A DNA stretch of 64,000 bases from Planctomycetota bacterium (GTDB lineage: Bacteria > Planctomycetota > Planctomycetia > Pirellulales > Pirellulaceae). Every line of letters starts with the position of its first letter. Within the stretch, counting starts at the first letter, position 1. Where the stretch lies: NCBI GenBank assembly GCA_016872725.1, contig VGZC01000001.1:62001-126000 (forward strand), written 5' to 3'. Of this stretch, positions 9,601 through 17,946 are shown one piece after another. The notes under the pieces are model-generated. The model made no database searches. It was given only the letters and a program-made list of their open reading frames with translations, and had not been told where the DNA came from. The translations under genes were made by a program, and so were the position numbers.

Positions 9601-10660
9601 GTTCGTCGCCAACCTGAGCCTGGTCGTGAGCCAGACGCAGGAAGTGCACGAACAGATCCGCGATCTGCTCGATCAACTCCGCCGCCTGCAGGATCTGCAG
9701 GTGACGATCGAAGTCAAGTTCATCACGCTGAACGACGAGTTCTTCGAACGGATCGGTATCGATATGGACTTCAATATCGACGACAACTCGGGCCTGAGCA
9801 CGCGGACGCCGTTCGTTCCGGATGACGACGGTCCGAGCACGGTCATCGGCCTGAATCCGCTCGGCGAACCGACGGCCGACCTCGACCTGCAGTTCAACCA
9901 GGACAGTTTCGGATCGGCGGTACCCCAATTCGGCGGATTCGACGCGGCGACGGCGGCGAACTTCGGATTCGCCATCCTGAGCGACATCGAGGCCTACTTC
10001 CTGTTGCAGGCGGCCCAGGGCGATCGGCGCAGCAATGTGCTCCAAGCGCCCAAGGTCACCATGTTCAACGGCCAGCTCGCCTCGATCAACGACACGGCCA
10101 ACAAGCCGTTCGTGACGCAGATCATCCCGGTCGTCGCCGACTTCGCCGCGGCGCACATGCCGGTGATCACCGTGCTCTCCGAAGGCACCTCGCTCAGCGT
10201 TCAAGCCGTCGTGTCGCAGGACCGGCGATTCGTCCGACTGACGCTCGTGCCCGTCTTCAGCCAGATCGGCGAAGTGTCGACGTTCACGTTCACCGGCCGC
10301 ACGACCACCGATACGGGCACGAACGTGCTCGATCCCGACGGGAACCCGCTCGACGATAAGGACAACGTGACGAAGACGACCGAGGGCGCTACGGTCCAGT
10401 TGCCGACGTTCCTCAGCACGAGCGTCAGCACGACGGTCAATGTCCCCGACGGCGGCACAATCCTGCTCGGCGGCATCAAGCGACTGAGCGAGGGCCGCAA
10501 CGAGCGGGGCGTCCCGATGCTCAGCAAGATCCCTTACGTCAATCGGCTGTTCAAGAATGTCGGCATCGGCCGTTCGACCAACAGCCTCATGATGATGGTC
10601 ACGCCACGCATCATCATCCAGCAAGAGGAAGAGGAAAGAGCGGGGCTCGGCGTCGAATAG
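6677..10660 (+). CDS. Secretin (GspD/PilQ-type outer-membrane channel) with N-terminal TPR-like repeats
   Basis: A 1327-residue secreted protein. The TTG start at 6677 is chosen because AAGGAG lies 7 bases upstream and a signal peptide follows ([10 protein letters not shown], then a hydrophobic stretch ending in AHVLAQS-like residues). Four TPR-like repeats of about 45 residues follow (for example [20 protein letters not shown]), separated by Gly/Pro/Ser-rich linkers. A coiled, glutamine-rich region comes next (about residues 500-700). An STN/N0-like domain covers about 760-845 and an N1-like module precedes the secretin domain at about 1105-1315. The hallmarks [11 protein letters not shown] and [17 protein letters not shown] are intact. 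It would form the outer-membrane ring of a type II secretion or type IV pilus-like system. No other secretion gene is adjacent. Confidence 0.9.
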   Translation: MRATAHKITECLVLGFLAFAAPWLAACGAALSLSAGTHVLAQSPPAPGPSAPPSARDLLFRARLAMRDGRFDEAESLIQQAERAGVSNDPLMGRYEDSPEKARRTLASLRTAAGGPGAGSPPIGPNGPGGQFGPTGRPSTGQGSPTGSNAPGGPAGTAAGASRYSNPDSPSANRSAMPAGGPSSIGSTGRGSDVLFAARRALAQGDAAAAARYVASAKAGNATYDPNGDSPARVESLVESHQRFAAGPRPGADPNVFHREYAEFLMDQADALIAYNDLDSATGLAQRARSLPIAFRPFERNPDAILQNIAARRRMTPATANGPSARPGAGSPAGGDLTRLPATGAGAGQEDARRLVAQAQMELERGNLPAAQQLADRARAMDVAWEPNETQPWQVLLEVGNRMRRRPASDGVAQAGYEGAQASGTGQAEGAFPVRQGAYDPASDRTRVSAASNAQPATADPARAANSEGLRLYQDGLKALESQDPAGAIELFRKAWRFEAELDPATRQQLKDKLTLMGAANGGPREASGPIEEINARQQIAQQQLFREINNEQRAAEQQRMTDPKGALNRLQTLHARVTGADIDPAAKQQFLAFVERTIRELETFIDQNRSAIELDERNTKVRAGIESDQRELVEVQDKLADIVQQFNTLMEEKRFAEAEILAKQAKEIAPDDPVAQNLVWKSSFARSVMADLDIKEQKEHGMLAALQSVEESSTPFDDRKPIVFGDRARWDELTRSRLRMMQRENKRMSADEIEIQKALDTKVSVNLRDAPLHEALKTLCDLAGVPLFIDPHGLAVETVTTDQPVSIELPKEIPLRSALNLILQPLRLSYVIENDVLKITSEGTRDAKVFPDVYYIADLVIPIPNFMPGHTIGLPEAIREAHASLAQFSNGGMPFPLTVAADADQAALPASVLAQTNAFGKLPQSRARPIRYSNSRSGFGGVTEADFDPLIQLITSTISPDSWEDNGGNGAIEPFVANLSLVVSQTQEVHEQIRDLLDQLRRLQDLQVTIEVKFITLNDEFFERIGIDMDFNIDDNSGLSTRTPFVPDDDGPSTVIGLNPLGEPTADLDLQFNQDSFGSAVPQFGGFDAATAANFGFAILSDIEAYFLLQAAQGDRRSNVLQAPKVTMFNGQLASINDTANKPFVTQIIPVVADFAAAHMPVITVLSEGTSLSVQAVVSQDRRFVRLTLVPVFSQIGEVSTFTFTGRTTTDTGTNVLDPDGNPLDDKDNVTKTTEGATVQLPTFLSTSVSTTVNVPDGGTILLGGIKRLSEGRNERGVPMLSKIPYVNRLFKNVGIGRSTNSLMMMVTPRIIIQQEEEERAGLGVE

Positions 10661-10691
10661 GCCCTCGCCGTCCCGGCCAGGTCCACGACTG

Positions 10692-10737
10692 GGCCGCCGC
10701 CGCCGCGATTCCGCGACGGCGGCGGCCTCTTGTTTTT
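10692..10737 (+). terminator. Intrinsic terminator of the secretin gene
   Basis: A long GC hairpin (GGCCGCCGCCGCCGCG paired with CGCGACGGCGGCGGCC, one mismatch, 4-base loop) is followed by CTCTTGTTTTT. It lies 31 bases after the secretin stop and before the convergent sigma factor gene. Confidence 0.85.
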
Positions 10738-10821
10738 CCCGATTCGCGGCGTCCCGGTGTTCCGGCGCCCGAGCCTTCGTGTCCGCCGTAGCGCGTCAGG
10801 CCGTACCGGACACGAAACGGT

Positions 10822-11403
10822 TCACACGGCGACGAGGTTCTCGACCCGCTTGGCAAGCCGTTGGCGAGCGACGTGGAGCCGGCGTTTGATCGTCCCGAGC
10901 GGCGCGTCGAACCGGTCGCTCATTTCGGCGAGCGACTGGCCGTCGACGTAGAACGCGACGAGCGTATTGCGGTCGAGGTCGCCGAGTTGATCGAGGCCGC
11001 CGCGGACCTGTTGGCCCCGCTCGGCCGCCATCACCGCGCCGAGCGGCGAGGTGTCGGACGCGTCCACCTGGTCCAGGAAATCCGGCTCGGTGTACACGAC
11101 GCGCCGCCGGCGCACCAGCCGGTTCACCGACATGCGGCGCGTGATGGCGAAGAGCCATGGCCCGAACCGGTTCGCCTCGCGCAGTTGACCGATCTTGCAA
11201 AGGGCGCGGATGAAGACGTCCTGGCGGAGCTCCTGTGCTTCGGCGTGATTCCGCAGTCGGCGCAGCGCGATCCCCAGCACGGCCCCCTCGAACGCCTCGT
11301 ACAGCTCCCCGAACGCAAGCCGATCGCCGGCCTGGGTCGACCGGACGAGGGCTCCGATTTGGTCCGCGGTCAGCGGGCCGGTTCGCATGGTGGCGGTTGT
11401 CAC
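10822..11403 (-). CDS. ECF-type RNA polymerase sigma factor
   Basis: A 193-residue sigma-70 family protein with only regions 2 and 4, as in extracytoplasmic-function sigma factors. Region 2 includes ELRQDVFIRALCKI and FGPWLFAITRRMSVNRL. Region 4 has a helix-turn-helix reading LAEMSDRFDAPLGTIKRRLH. The GTG at 11403 is preferred over the in-frame ATG 15 bases later because GAGAGG lies about 9 bases upstream of the GTG and nothing suitable precedes the ATG. No anti-sigma factor gene is adjacent on either side, so its signal input is unknown. It converges on the secretin gene. Confidence 0.9.
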   Translation of the reverse strand: MTTATMRTGPLTADQIGALVRSTQAGDRLAFGELYEAFEGAVLGIALRRLRNHAEAQELRQDVFIRALCKIGQLREANRFGPWLFAITRRMSVNRLVRRRRVVYTEPDFLDQVDASDTSPLGAVMAAERGQQVRGGLDQLGDLDRNTLVAFYVDGQSLAEMSDRFDAPLGTIKRRLHVARQRLAKRVENLVAV

Positions 11404-11993
11404 GGTGAAGATCCTCTCTCGGAATGAAACACCCGGCGGCCGAGCGGCGCGTCGCAAGGCGGATGACGCGCGCGAACGACGGTTCGCCGGTGGCACGGGG
11501 GGTGGGACGTGGGATCCGTCCATCGCCGGGACACGAACCCGGCAGTGAGCGCGCCGAATCGGCTCGCTTCACCCTCGCGGCGCGGCCGTCGCCGTCCGAC
11601 GCTTCCGCGCCGCCGCGCCGCCGTGCCGCCGCGTATGGGCCGGCATTGACGTCCGCCGATCCGCGCGCCATGGCGAATCGAGATCTTCGCCGAGCGAATA
11701 CGAGCGCGCAAGGAACGACGGCGACGAGGCAACGCCCACGAAACGGCCGCTATCGACGCGGACGATCCGGTTGCTGATACGGCGGGCGTTGGTGCGTGTC
11801 GCGCGCATTGTCGTTCCTCCCTTGCGCTCGCGGCGCAATCGAGAGAGTCCACGAAGTAACCGAGGGACTTTCGCCTCGGGACGCATGTCTAGACGATTCT
11901 CGCCCAAAAAGGTTCGCGGGCAACCGCCTGTTTTCGGTTTTTTTTCGAGTTTTTCGAAAATCGCCGGGGAAACCGGCCCACGAAGCACGCCGG
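11404..11993. other. Intergenic region around the small ORF
   Basis: Apart from the candidate gene at 11569-11808 I see only a hairpin near 11860-11880 (CCGAGG pairing with CCTCGG on the minus strand) and an AT-rich patch at 11900-11960 with runs of T and A. The patch may terminate the minus-strand UxaC-like transcript, since a weak GGTT/AACC stem there is followed by five T on that strand. No further gene is supported. Confidence 0.4.
11569..11808 (-). CDS. Possible small basic protein (79 residues), unknown function
   Basis: The ATG at 11808 is preceded by an excellent Shine-Dalgarno sequence (AAGGGAGG, 7 bases away), which is the main reason to propose a gene. The product begins MRATRTNARRISNRIVRVDSG and ends in an Arg/Ala-rich tail, so it is strongly basic. 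No family is recognised. It precedes the sigma factor gene by 165 bases on the same strand. The Arg-rich tail could also be what any GC-rich frame looks like, so this stays tentative. Confidence 0.42.
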   Translation of the reverse strand: MRATRTNARRISNRIVRVDSGRFVGVASSPSFLARSYSLGEDLDSPWRADRRTSMPAHTRRHGGAAARKRRTATAAPRG

Positions 11994-13292
11994 TCAGGCC
12001 GGTTCCGACCCGAAACCGAAGATCCGGTCCACGTTGCCCCGGAGGACGTGATGGCCCAGGTCCACCGCCTGTTCCTCGGACCATCCGCGGTCGATGACGA
12101 ACCGTTCGGCCAGGATCTTTCCCAGGATCCGTTTGTACATGCGGAACTTGGGCAGGGCGAATTCGAGTTTGTACATGTCGCTGTAGTAGGCGATTTGCTT
12201 CGAGCGGGGAACGCCTTCAAGCCGCGCCGACGCGTCGTGCTCGATGTACGTCGGCGTGTTCGAATACCACCAGTGGCCGTGTGTCACGACGTTCGGGAAT
12301 ATCCAGGCGTAACTCGCCAGCTCCTGATTCGTGACGCTCGCGAGCACCGAAACCGGAAAGGTCACTTGGGGAAACGCGTTGAACAGGCCCGCGTACTGGA
12401 TGAGCGACACGCGGCTGTCGTACAGGTCCTGCCCCTGGAACACGCCCCCCTCGTAGACACGCCGATTGACGCCGATCATCAGATCGAACGGCACGTGGAA
12501 CTCGGCGCAATACTCCGCCAACGTCCAGAACACCCAGTTCGATACCGCGCGGCGCTGCGTGGCCGGCGCCGATTCGTCATGCCGTAAGAGGTCGGCCAGC
12601 GCCGTCTCCGCGCGGCCTTCCGAAACGCGTGCCGGAGCGAAATCGGGGGGAAGCGAGATGGCGCACGCCCGAGCCTGTTTCGCCGTGAAATGCATGAAAA
12701 GCGTCCCGAGCGCCTCCCGCAATCCGGCAAGGTCCGTAATCTCCCGCCGCGTCGCTTCCTCGAGTCGCGTCCGAACTCCCCGACGCGCCAAATGAAAGAC
12801 CAGTTCGTCCGTCCTCAGGCAAGGAACGTAACGCGACGTGTTGAACCCATCGAGCGGATCGTCGAAATCGTTGGTCAGAAATACGCTCCTCAGCCCACTC
12901 CTCGCCAGAACCTCGTTCTCCCAATCGGGCGACGCCATGCGCCGCTCGGACAACTCCCAGATTCCCTCGAAGTCGTCAAGCACCCGGTCGGGTTCGGAAT
13001 AGCCCAGCAATACGCAGACCATCTCGAGGAACCAGGAATATTGGATCGTGTTGGTCAGACGGCCAAGGCAGGCGAAGAGCCGTCGCACTTTCTCGCGGGC
13101 ATCCAGACCCGGCTCTTCGATCCGGTCTTTCGGCACGCCCGCGGAATGAGCGAGTTCCGTGTAGTAATGGTACCCGAGGATGTCGGCCAGATTCCTCGAC
13201 GCGGGCTGATGCGGGTTGATGTGCGAATGGGAATCGATGAGCTCGATGCGATCGAGTTCATCGAAAAGACGCCGCCGCAATTCCATCGACAT
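11994..13292 (-). CDS. UxaC-like (glucuronate isomerase-like) amidohydrolase superfamily protein
   Basis: A 432-residue protein related to uronate isomerases. The N-terminal metal-binding motif reads DSHSHINPHQP, and the C-terminal half contains GHWWYSNTPTYIEHD and SDMYKLEFALPKFRMYK, the arrangement seen in the UxaC branch of the amidohydrolase superfamily. Classical UxaC isomerises glucuronate to fructuronate; the substrate here is not certain. The ATG at 13292 follows GAGAGG by about 9 bases. It starts 16 bases after the unknown 251-residue gene, so the two are an operon. The leader in front of that gene looks like an attenuator and would control both. Confidence 0.75.
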   Translation of the reverse strand: MSMELRRRLFDELDRIELIDSHSHINPHQPASRNLADILGYHYYTELAHSAGVPKDRIEEPGLDAREKVRRLFACLGRLTNTIQYSWFLEMVCVLLGYSEPDRVLDDFEGIWELSERRMASPDWENEVLARSGLRSVFLTNDFDDPLDGFNTSRYVPCLRTDELVFHLARRGVRTRLEEATRREITDLAGLREALGTLFMHFTAKQARACAISLPPDFAPARVSEGRAETALADLLRHDESAPATQRRAVSNWVFWTLAEYCAEFHVPFDLMIGVNRRVYEGGVFQGQDLYDSRVSLIQYAGLFNAFPQVTFPVSVLASVTNQELASYAWIFPNVVTHGHWWYSNTPTYIEHDASARLEGVPRSKQIAYYSDMYKLEFALPKFRMYKRILGKILAERFVIDRGWSEEQAVDLGHHVLRGNVDRIFGFGSEPA

Positions 13293-13308
13293 GCTTATTC
13301 CTCTCGAC

Positions 13309-14064
13309 TCACGTCGCCAGCGGAAGGGGTTGGGCCAGGAACGAATCATAGGCCGACGCCACCTGGTCGGCGGTGAGGAGGGTCGGCGCGAAGACGGCGC
13401 GCATCCACGCGCGACGAAGCACCCCCTTTTCCAGGCGTTCCTCATTCACGATCCAGGTCGACTCCCACGAAGGCCCCGATCGGCGAACGACGGTCCGGTC
13501 AAAGTCCCGCGCCCGGGCCATTTCGATATAGGTCCCGAACCGACCGGTGAACCACACGACCGGCGGCGCCTCGGTCGTCTCGAGCACTTCCCCGCGGAGC
13601 CCACGATCGGACGTCGAACGCGGATCGGACGGATCTCCGTCCCCGAGCCGGTGGGCTCGATCCGCGGCCAACATCGACACGACGCGGACCGCCGGTCTCT
13701 CGATCGCGCCGTCGGTCTGGAGCGACAGAAGGAGTTCGACGCCCGCGATGGGCGGACATTCATCCGCGATCGCCCGCCAGCAGGCCTGAACGCTCAGCCC
13801 GGACGCGTCGCGCGGCGGATAGGTGACGAACAGATCCTGAAACCGAATGTAACCGTCCCAAACATCGGCGGACGCCCCACGCGGAACCCCTGCATCGGGG
13901 AGCACAAGCTGGAGGAGGCGGGCATCGAGGTGTACGCCATCCACGCGCGCGACGGACCATCGGGCATCCGCTCGCGCGAGATGAACGCGTCCTTGCAGCC
14001 GAGGCAATTCCAGGTCGGCCGTTCCACGCTGCGTATCCAGGTGCCACATGCGACGCCCATCCAC
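13309..14064 (-). CDS. Conserved-looking protein of unknown function, co-transcribed with the UxaC-like gene
   Basis: A 251-residue soluble protein with no signal peptide, no membrane segment and no domain that I recognise. The composition is balanced (VWFTGRFGTYIEMARARDF near residue 170), unlike the Arg-rich non-coding frames. The start is uncertain: GTG at 14064 or ATG at 14049, neither with a clear Shine-Dalgarno site. The GTG lies 24 bases after a terminator on the same strand. Operon position suggests a role with the UxaC-like enzyme in sugar-acid metabolism, but this is only inference. Confidence 0.7.
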   Translation of the reverse strand: MDGRRMWHLDTQRGTADLELPRLQGRVHLARADARWSVARVDGVHLDARLLQLVLPDAGVPRGASADVWDGYIRFQDLFVTYPPRDASGLSVQACWRAIADECPPIAGVELLLSLQTDGAIERPAVRVVSMLAADRAHRLGDGDPSDPRSTSDRGLRGEVLETTEAPPVVWFTGRFGTYIEMARARDFDRTVVRRSGPSWESTWIVNEERLEKGVLRRAWMRAVFAPTLLTADQVASAYDSFLAQPLPLAT

Positions 14065-14087
14065 GAAGGAACCGGAAAGACCGGAAC

Positions 14088-14125
14088 AAAAAAACCCCGC
14101 CGGTCGCGGCAGCGAGTCGGCGGGG
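14088..14125 (-). terminator. Intrinsic terminator (probable attenuator) upstream of the 251-residue gene
   Basis: Read on the minus strand, CCCCGCCG and CGGCGGGG form a perfect 8-bp stem with a GC-rich loop, followed by seven T. It lies only 24 bases before a start codon on the same strand and about 180 bases after a promoter-like sequence. No minus-strand gene lies in between for it to terminate. Confidence 0.75.
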
Positions 14126-14274
14126 CCGGAACAGAGAAGAGGCCAAATCGGTCACCGATCGAATGAAAAAAAAGGACGAAATGCCTCGATGGGTCCCGCC
14201 TTCCGACAGATCTCGTGCGATCGAGCGATCGGTCGATCACGTGAATCCCGGGAAGGGTGGATCGGGCACCCACG

Positions 14275-14302
14275 ATGATACCACGATCGATCACGGTGTC
14301 CA
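14275..14302 (-). promoter_or_regulatory. Candidate promoter of the attenuated leader
   Basis: On the minus strand TGGACA (14302-14297) and TATCAT (14280-14275) are 16 bases apart. Transcription would begin near 14268 and reach the terminator after about 180 bases. The leader contains GGCGGG (plus-strand 14195-14200), which could pair with CCCGCC in the terminator stem. Confidence 0.45.
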
Positions 14303-14546
14303 GCGTTTTCCCGAACGGCGAGCCGCTCGCGTTGCCCCGTCGCGCCTTTCCCTCTTTCGAGAACCGATCGGCATAGTTAGGCTTTACGGTTCGGCGCCCA
14401 TGCCGTTCCGAACCCGGAACGAACAACCAAAGACCCCGGAACCCAAAACGCGGAACCCAAAACGCTCGGTGCGGCCCGTTCGGAGTCGGGTCCAGGAACG
14501 GGAGCTCGCCTGGGTGGTTGACCGTACGACCGTCGAGTTCGCTGGC

Positions 14547-15377
14547 ATGAGTGCATCGCGGCTACCCCTGATTCGAGTGACTCGCCGCACGGCGGCCGCT
14601 GGTCGCGAAGCCCTGGCGAGGCACGGTATCGTGGCGAGCTTCGCGGCCCATACGCTTGTGGGCGCGATGGCCATCGTCCGCGGTTGGTTTGGCATCGGTG
14701 TACAGCCCGACCCGGTCCTGCCGTATCCGCCGCGCCACGACCGAGCTTCGATCGCGGTGGCCATGGCGCCCTCCGCGCGGGAAACCGAGTCGGCGCCGGT
14801 CCGGATCGAGTCGCCGCGATCGGCCATGGAATCGGCGACGATCGCGCCTCCGGAGGCGTCGGAGACCGGCTTGACGAGGTCGGCGACGGCTGAACGCTCG
14901 GCGCCGATCGTCGTGCAACCGTTGGATCGCCAGTCGGCGGTCGATCGAGTCTTGATGGAAGGGCGAACCGTCGCTCGATCGGAGGAACCGATCGAGCGCA
15001 TTCCGCGAAGGGCGGATCGGGTCGCGGAGGACGTCGCCGACGTCCCGGTCAATCCGTTTTCATCGGCGGGAGCCATGTCGCGGGCGAGCGCGGGTGTGGA
15101 AACGACCGTTCCACCCCGCGTTTTAGTGAATCCGGCGCCGAGTTATCCGCGTGAGGCGTTGGTGGCGGGAAGGACGGGGACGGTATTGCTGCGCGTCGAG
15201 ATCGCGGCGGACGGACATGTGATGCGGATCGCCGTCCACGAGTCCAGTGGCGATCCGACGCTCGACGCCGCCGCGCTGGACGCCGTTCGCCGATGGGCAT
15301 TCCTTCCGGCCCGTGATCCGGCGGCCTTGCCGCGTCCCGTTCTGGTTCCGATCGAATTCGTGATCCGCCGCCGATGA
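14547..15377 (+). CDS. TonB-like energy-transducing protein
   Basis: A 276-residue protein with the TonB layout. An N-terminal membrane anchor at residues 27-45 carries the SxxxH motif (SFAAH, residues 31-35) that TonB uses to interact with ExbB/ExbD. A Pro/Ser/Glu-rich periplasmic linker follows. A C-terminal TonB domain has the PSYPREAL entry motif, a GTVLLRVEIAADGHV strand and the terminal VPIEFVIRRR strand. It would couple the proton gradient to outer-membrane receptors. The ATG at 14547 is chosen because the anchor follows directly, though the Shine-Dalgarno is weak. No exbB, exbD or receptor gene is adjacent; the next gene is a ketosynthase homologue. Confidence 0.82.
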   Translation: MSASRLPLIRVTRRTAAAGREALARHGIVASFAAHTLVGAMAIVRGWFGIGVQPDPVLPYPPRHDRASIAVAMAPSARETESAPVRIESPRSAMESATIAPPEASETGLTRSATAERSAPIVVQPLDRQSAVDRVLMEGRTVARSEEPIERIPRRADRVAEDVADVPVNPFSSAGAMSRASAGVETTVPPRVLVNPAPSYPREALVAGRTGTVLLRVEIAADGHVMRIAVHESSGDPTLDAAALDAVRRWAFLPARDPAALPRPVLVPIEFVIRRR

Positions 15378-15435
15378 CCGTGGATGCGATGGGCTCCCCG
15401 GGATCCGATGGGCGATCGAGGCAAGTCTGGCAATC

Positions 15436-16719
15436 ATGGCCGATCAGTGTGAAGTGGTGATCACCGGCACGGGCGTCGTCAGTCCGCTCGGAATCGGGCA
15501 TCGCCCTTTCTGGCAGGCTCTGCTCGCCGGACGCAGCGGCGTGCGCGAGCTGACGTCGGTCGATCCGACGGGGTGGACCGTCCCGATCGGCGCGGCGATC
15601 CTCGATTTCCAGGCGAAGGAATTCGTGACGCCCCGGAAGAGCCTGAAGGTGATGTGTCGCGAGATCCAAACGGGATTCGCCGCCGCGCATCTCGCGATGT
15701 GCGACGCGCGGTTGGCACCGGGGGCGTACGATCCCGACCGGACGGGCGTCCTGTTCGGCGCGGATATGCTCTACTGCGAACTTCCCGACATGGGTGACGC
15801 ATTCGGCGCCGCCTGTTCCGACGGAACCGTGACGCTCGACCGATGGGGCCAAACGGGCATGCATCATCTCTATCCCCTCTGGCTCCTGATGTACCTTCCG
15901 AACATGATCGCCAGCCATCTGACCATCGCGCACGACGCGCGGGGGCCGAGCAACACGATCACGTCGGGAGACGCGTCGAGCCTGCTGGCGCTCATCGAGG
16001 CGTGCCGGGTGATCGAGCGGGGGCTTGCCGACGTGATGCTCGTCGGAGGCGCGGGGACCCGCCTGAACCCGAACCAGTTGCTTCGGCGCAACGGCCGGAA
16101 CGTCTCGCGGTCGATCGCCGATCCTCCATCGGCGTGCCGGCCCTTCGACGCTCAACGGGACGGCATGGTCAACGGGGAAGGCGCGGGCGCGCTGGTTCTC
16201 GAGTCACGCGGGCACGCCGAGTCACGCGGAGCTTCGCTTGTCGGCCGGGTACTCGGCGGAGGCCGCGCCTTCGAAGGCGCGCTGAGCTCCGGCGATTTCC
16301 CGCTCCGCGCTTCCCAAAGCGGAACGGGCATCCGTCGCTCGATCGCCGCCGCGCTCGCCGACGCGCGTCTGCGGCCCGATGCCATCGGCCATGTCAGCGC
16401 ATGCGGAGTCGGCACGATCGAGGACGACGCGCGCGAGGCCCGCGCGATCCGGGACGAACTGGGCGATGTGCCCGTGACCGCCTACAAAAGCTATTTCGGA
16501 AACCTCGGCGCGGGGAGCGGCGCCGTCGAACTCGCCGCCACACTCCTCGCCCTCCGCGACGGAATCGTCCCACCCAACCGGAATTTCCGACAGGCCGATC
16601 CCGCATGCCCGATCGCCGTCGTGAAGGGCGAACCGATCCGGACCGAGCGGTCCGCGGCGATGGTGCTCAGCCAGTCGGTTGTCGGTCAGTGTGCCGCGGT
16701 CATCGTCGGACTCCCCTGA
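15436..16719 (+). CDS. Ketosynthase-fold protein (FabF-like) with all three catalytic residues replaced
   Basis: A 427-residue protein that aligns end to end with FabF-type 3-oxoacyl-ACP synthases: VVITGTGVVSPLG at the start, GPSNTITSGDASS at the nucleophile elbow, FDAQRDGMVNGEGAGALVLE, and KSYFGNLGAGSGAVE near the end. The nucleophile Cys is Asp179, the first active-site His is Cys323 and the second is Asn356; Lys351 is kept. It therefore should not condense acyl chains. Related non-condensing folds are known, such as chain-length factors, which keep a Gln at the Cys position. The reading frame is intact. It stands alone after the TonB-like gene, with no ACP or other fatty-acid gene nearby. 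Its function is unknown. Confidence 0.85.
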   Translation: MADQCEVVITGTGVVSPLGIGHRPFWQALLAGRSGVRELTSVDPTGWTVPIGAAILDFQAKEFVTPRKSLKVMCREIQTGFAAAHLAMCDARLAPGAYDPDRTGVLFGADMLYCELPDMGDAFGAACSDGTVTLDRWGQTGMHHLYPLWLLMYLPNMIASHLTIAHDARGPSNTITSGDASSLLALIEACRVIERGLADVMLVGGAGTRLNPNQLLRRNGRNVSRSIADPPSACRPFDAQRDGMVNGEGAGALVLESRGHAESRGASLVGRVLGGGRAFEGALSSGDFPLRASQSGTGIRRSIAAALADARLRPDAIGHVSACGVGTIEDDAREARAIRDELGDVPVTAYKSYFGNLGAGSGAVELAATLLALRDGIVPPNRNFRQADPACPIAVVKGEPIRTERSAAMVLSQSVVGQCAAVIVGLP

Positions 16720-16721
16720 CG

Positions 16722-16764
16722 AGCGGGCCGTGCCCGTCCTTCCAGGTCCGGCACGGCCTCGTTC
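16722..16764. terminator. Strong hairpin between convergent ketosynthase-like and transaldolase genes
   Basis: GGCCGTGCC (16726-16734) and GGCACGGCC (16750-16758) form a perfect 9-bp stem that can be extended by ACGAG/CTCGT. There is no clear T-tract, but the position between two convergent stop codons suggests a bidirectional terminator. Confidence 0.5.
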
Positions 16765-16796
16765 CATAACCAAGCCGATGCCGGCGTTCCGGACGT

Positions 16797-17858
16797 TCAG
16801 GCCGTCGCTCCGGCGAGCCGCGCGCGATGGTCGGCGATCAAACGCAGAAGGCCTTTTTGCGGATCGGCGAATTTCCTGAGCCCCTCGGCCATCAACGTCG
16901 CTTCCATTTCCGCGGGATCCACGAGTCGATCGATTTCCGAGAGCACCTCGTCGGGCGGAAGGTCGTCCACGCGCGGCGAGAAAGACAATCCGGACGCGAG
17001 CACCGCTTCGTTCGTTGCCGGCGGGTTCGTCTGAATGTCGGATCCCGCGAACGCCTCGACGTATTTCCACGCCGCGTCCTCGGCGTATTTCGTGCCCGTG
17101 CTCGCGAAGACGATTTCTTGTTCGAGGGGAACGCGGTGATCGTTCCAGAACGCGCGGTTGCGCCGCCAAATGCGCTTGGCGTTGACGATCCCGACCTGAC
17201 CCTGGGCCCGGTTCGACAGGTCGGGAACGGCGTTCCGCGTGTACACATCGACGCGCGACACGAAGATACTGTAGACGCTCTTGAATCGAGGCGGTGTTCC
17301 TCGCCGCGCGGCGCCGCGCCATACCGCGTCCCTCGCCGCCTCGTATTGGCGTTCGCTGAAGATCAAGGTGACGTTGAGCGGCACGCCGGCCGCGCAAAGG
17401 TCCTCGAGCGAATCCAGGCCCGCAGGTGTCGCGGGGACCTTGATCATCCGGTTGGAATGCCCCGACGCCCAGCGCGCGCCGGATTCGATGTACCGGGCCA
17501 CCCGATCGGCGTGCGGCAGGTTCCGCTCGGTGTCTTCGATCAACGGATCGAGTTCGAAGCTCACGTACCCGTCATTGCCGTCCGTTTGTTCCCAGACCGG
17601 AAGGAACACGGCCTGAGCCCGCGACACGAGCTCATCGGTCAGCGCCCACGCGATCGCCTCGTCGGATCGCCCCAGCTCGGCGAGCCGCGCGATGTCCGCG
17701 TCGAAACGCCCGGTCTTGATGAGATCGGCGATGATGATCGGATTGGACGTCGCGCCGGTCGCGCCCCATGCCCGATTCGCGGCGACGAGATCCGGATCGA
17801 TCGAATCGAGCCACAGTTTGGTTCCGCAGGCCATCAGGCTTTCGAGCGGATTGGACAT
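16797..17858 (-). CDS. tal: Transaldolase
   Basis: A 353-residue transaldolase-family protein. The Schiff-base lysine lies in [18 protein letters not shown]. The substrate-site block [15 protein letters not shown] is near the N-terminus. The C-terminal half has [14 protein letters not shown], which is the long transaldolase form rather than the short fructose-6-phosphate aldolase form. It transfers dihydroxyacetone units between sugar phosphates in the pentose phosphate pathway. GGAGG precedes the ATG by 7 bases. It starts 88 bases after the kinase-SUMF1 gene stop on the same strand and may be co-transcribed with it. Confidence 0.9.
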   Translation of the reverse strand: MSNPLESLMACGTKLWLDSIDPDLVAANRAWGATGATSNPIIIADLIKTGRFDADIARLAELGRSDEAIAWALTDELVSRAQAVFLPVWEQTDGNDGYVSFELDPLIEDTERNLPHADRVARYIESGARWASGHSNRMIKVPATPAGLDSLEDLCAAGVPLNVTLIFSERQYEAARDAVWRGAARRGTPPRFKSVYSIFVSRVDVYTRNAVPDLSNRAQGQVGIVNAKRIWRRNRAFWNDHRVPLEQEIVFASTGTKYAEDAAWKYVEAFAGSDIQTNPPATNEAVLASGLSFSPRVDDLPPDEVLSEIDRLVDPAEMEATLMAEGLRKFADPQKGLLRLIADHRARLAGATA

Positions 17859-17946
17859 CGCGGGGCCTCCTTGAAATACGCCTGCTTCCCGAAGAAACGG
17901 CGGTCGTCGCGGAACGCCGTTCGGGTATGGCGACGCGGATTCCCGA

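Larger units (their letters stand above)
14065..14546. other. Intergenic region between divergent genes, mostly leader RNA
   Basis: The left part holds the attenuator-like leader. The right part (14400-14546) has a near-tandem pair of CGGAACCCAAAACG and a GTTCGG/CCGAAC hairpin, then the TonB-like gene. No further gene is supported. Confidence 0.5.

Noticed and set aside
10822-11403. Anti-sigma factor partner of the ECF sigma factor
   Set aside because: No membrane-anchored regulator gene follows or precedes it; the downstream neighbour is a convergent secretin gene.
14088-14268. A possible SRP RNA, 6S RNA or tmRNA between promoter and terminator
   Set aside because: I could not find the conserved SRP loop, a 6S-type central bubble or a tRNA-like domain. 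A regulatory leader fits the position better.
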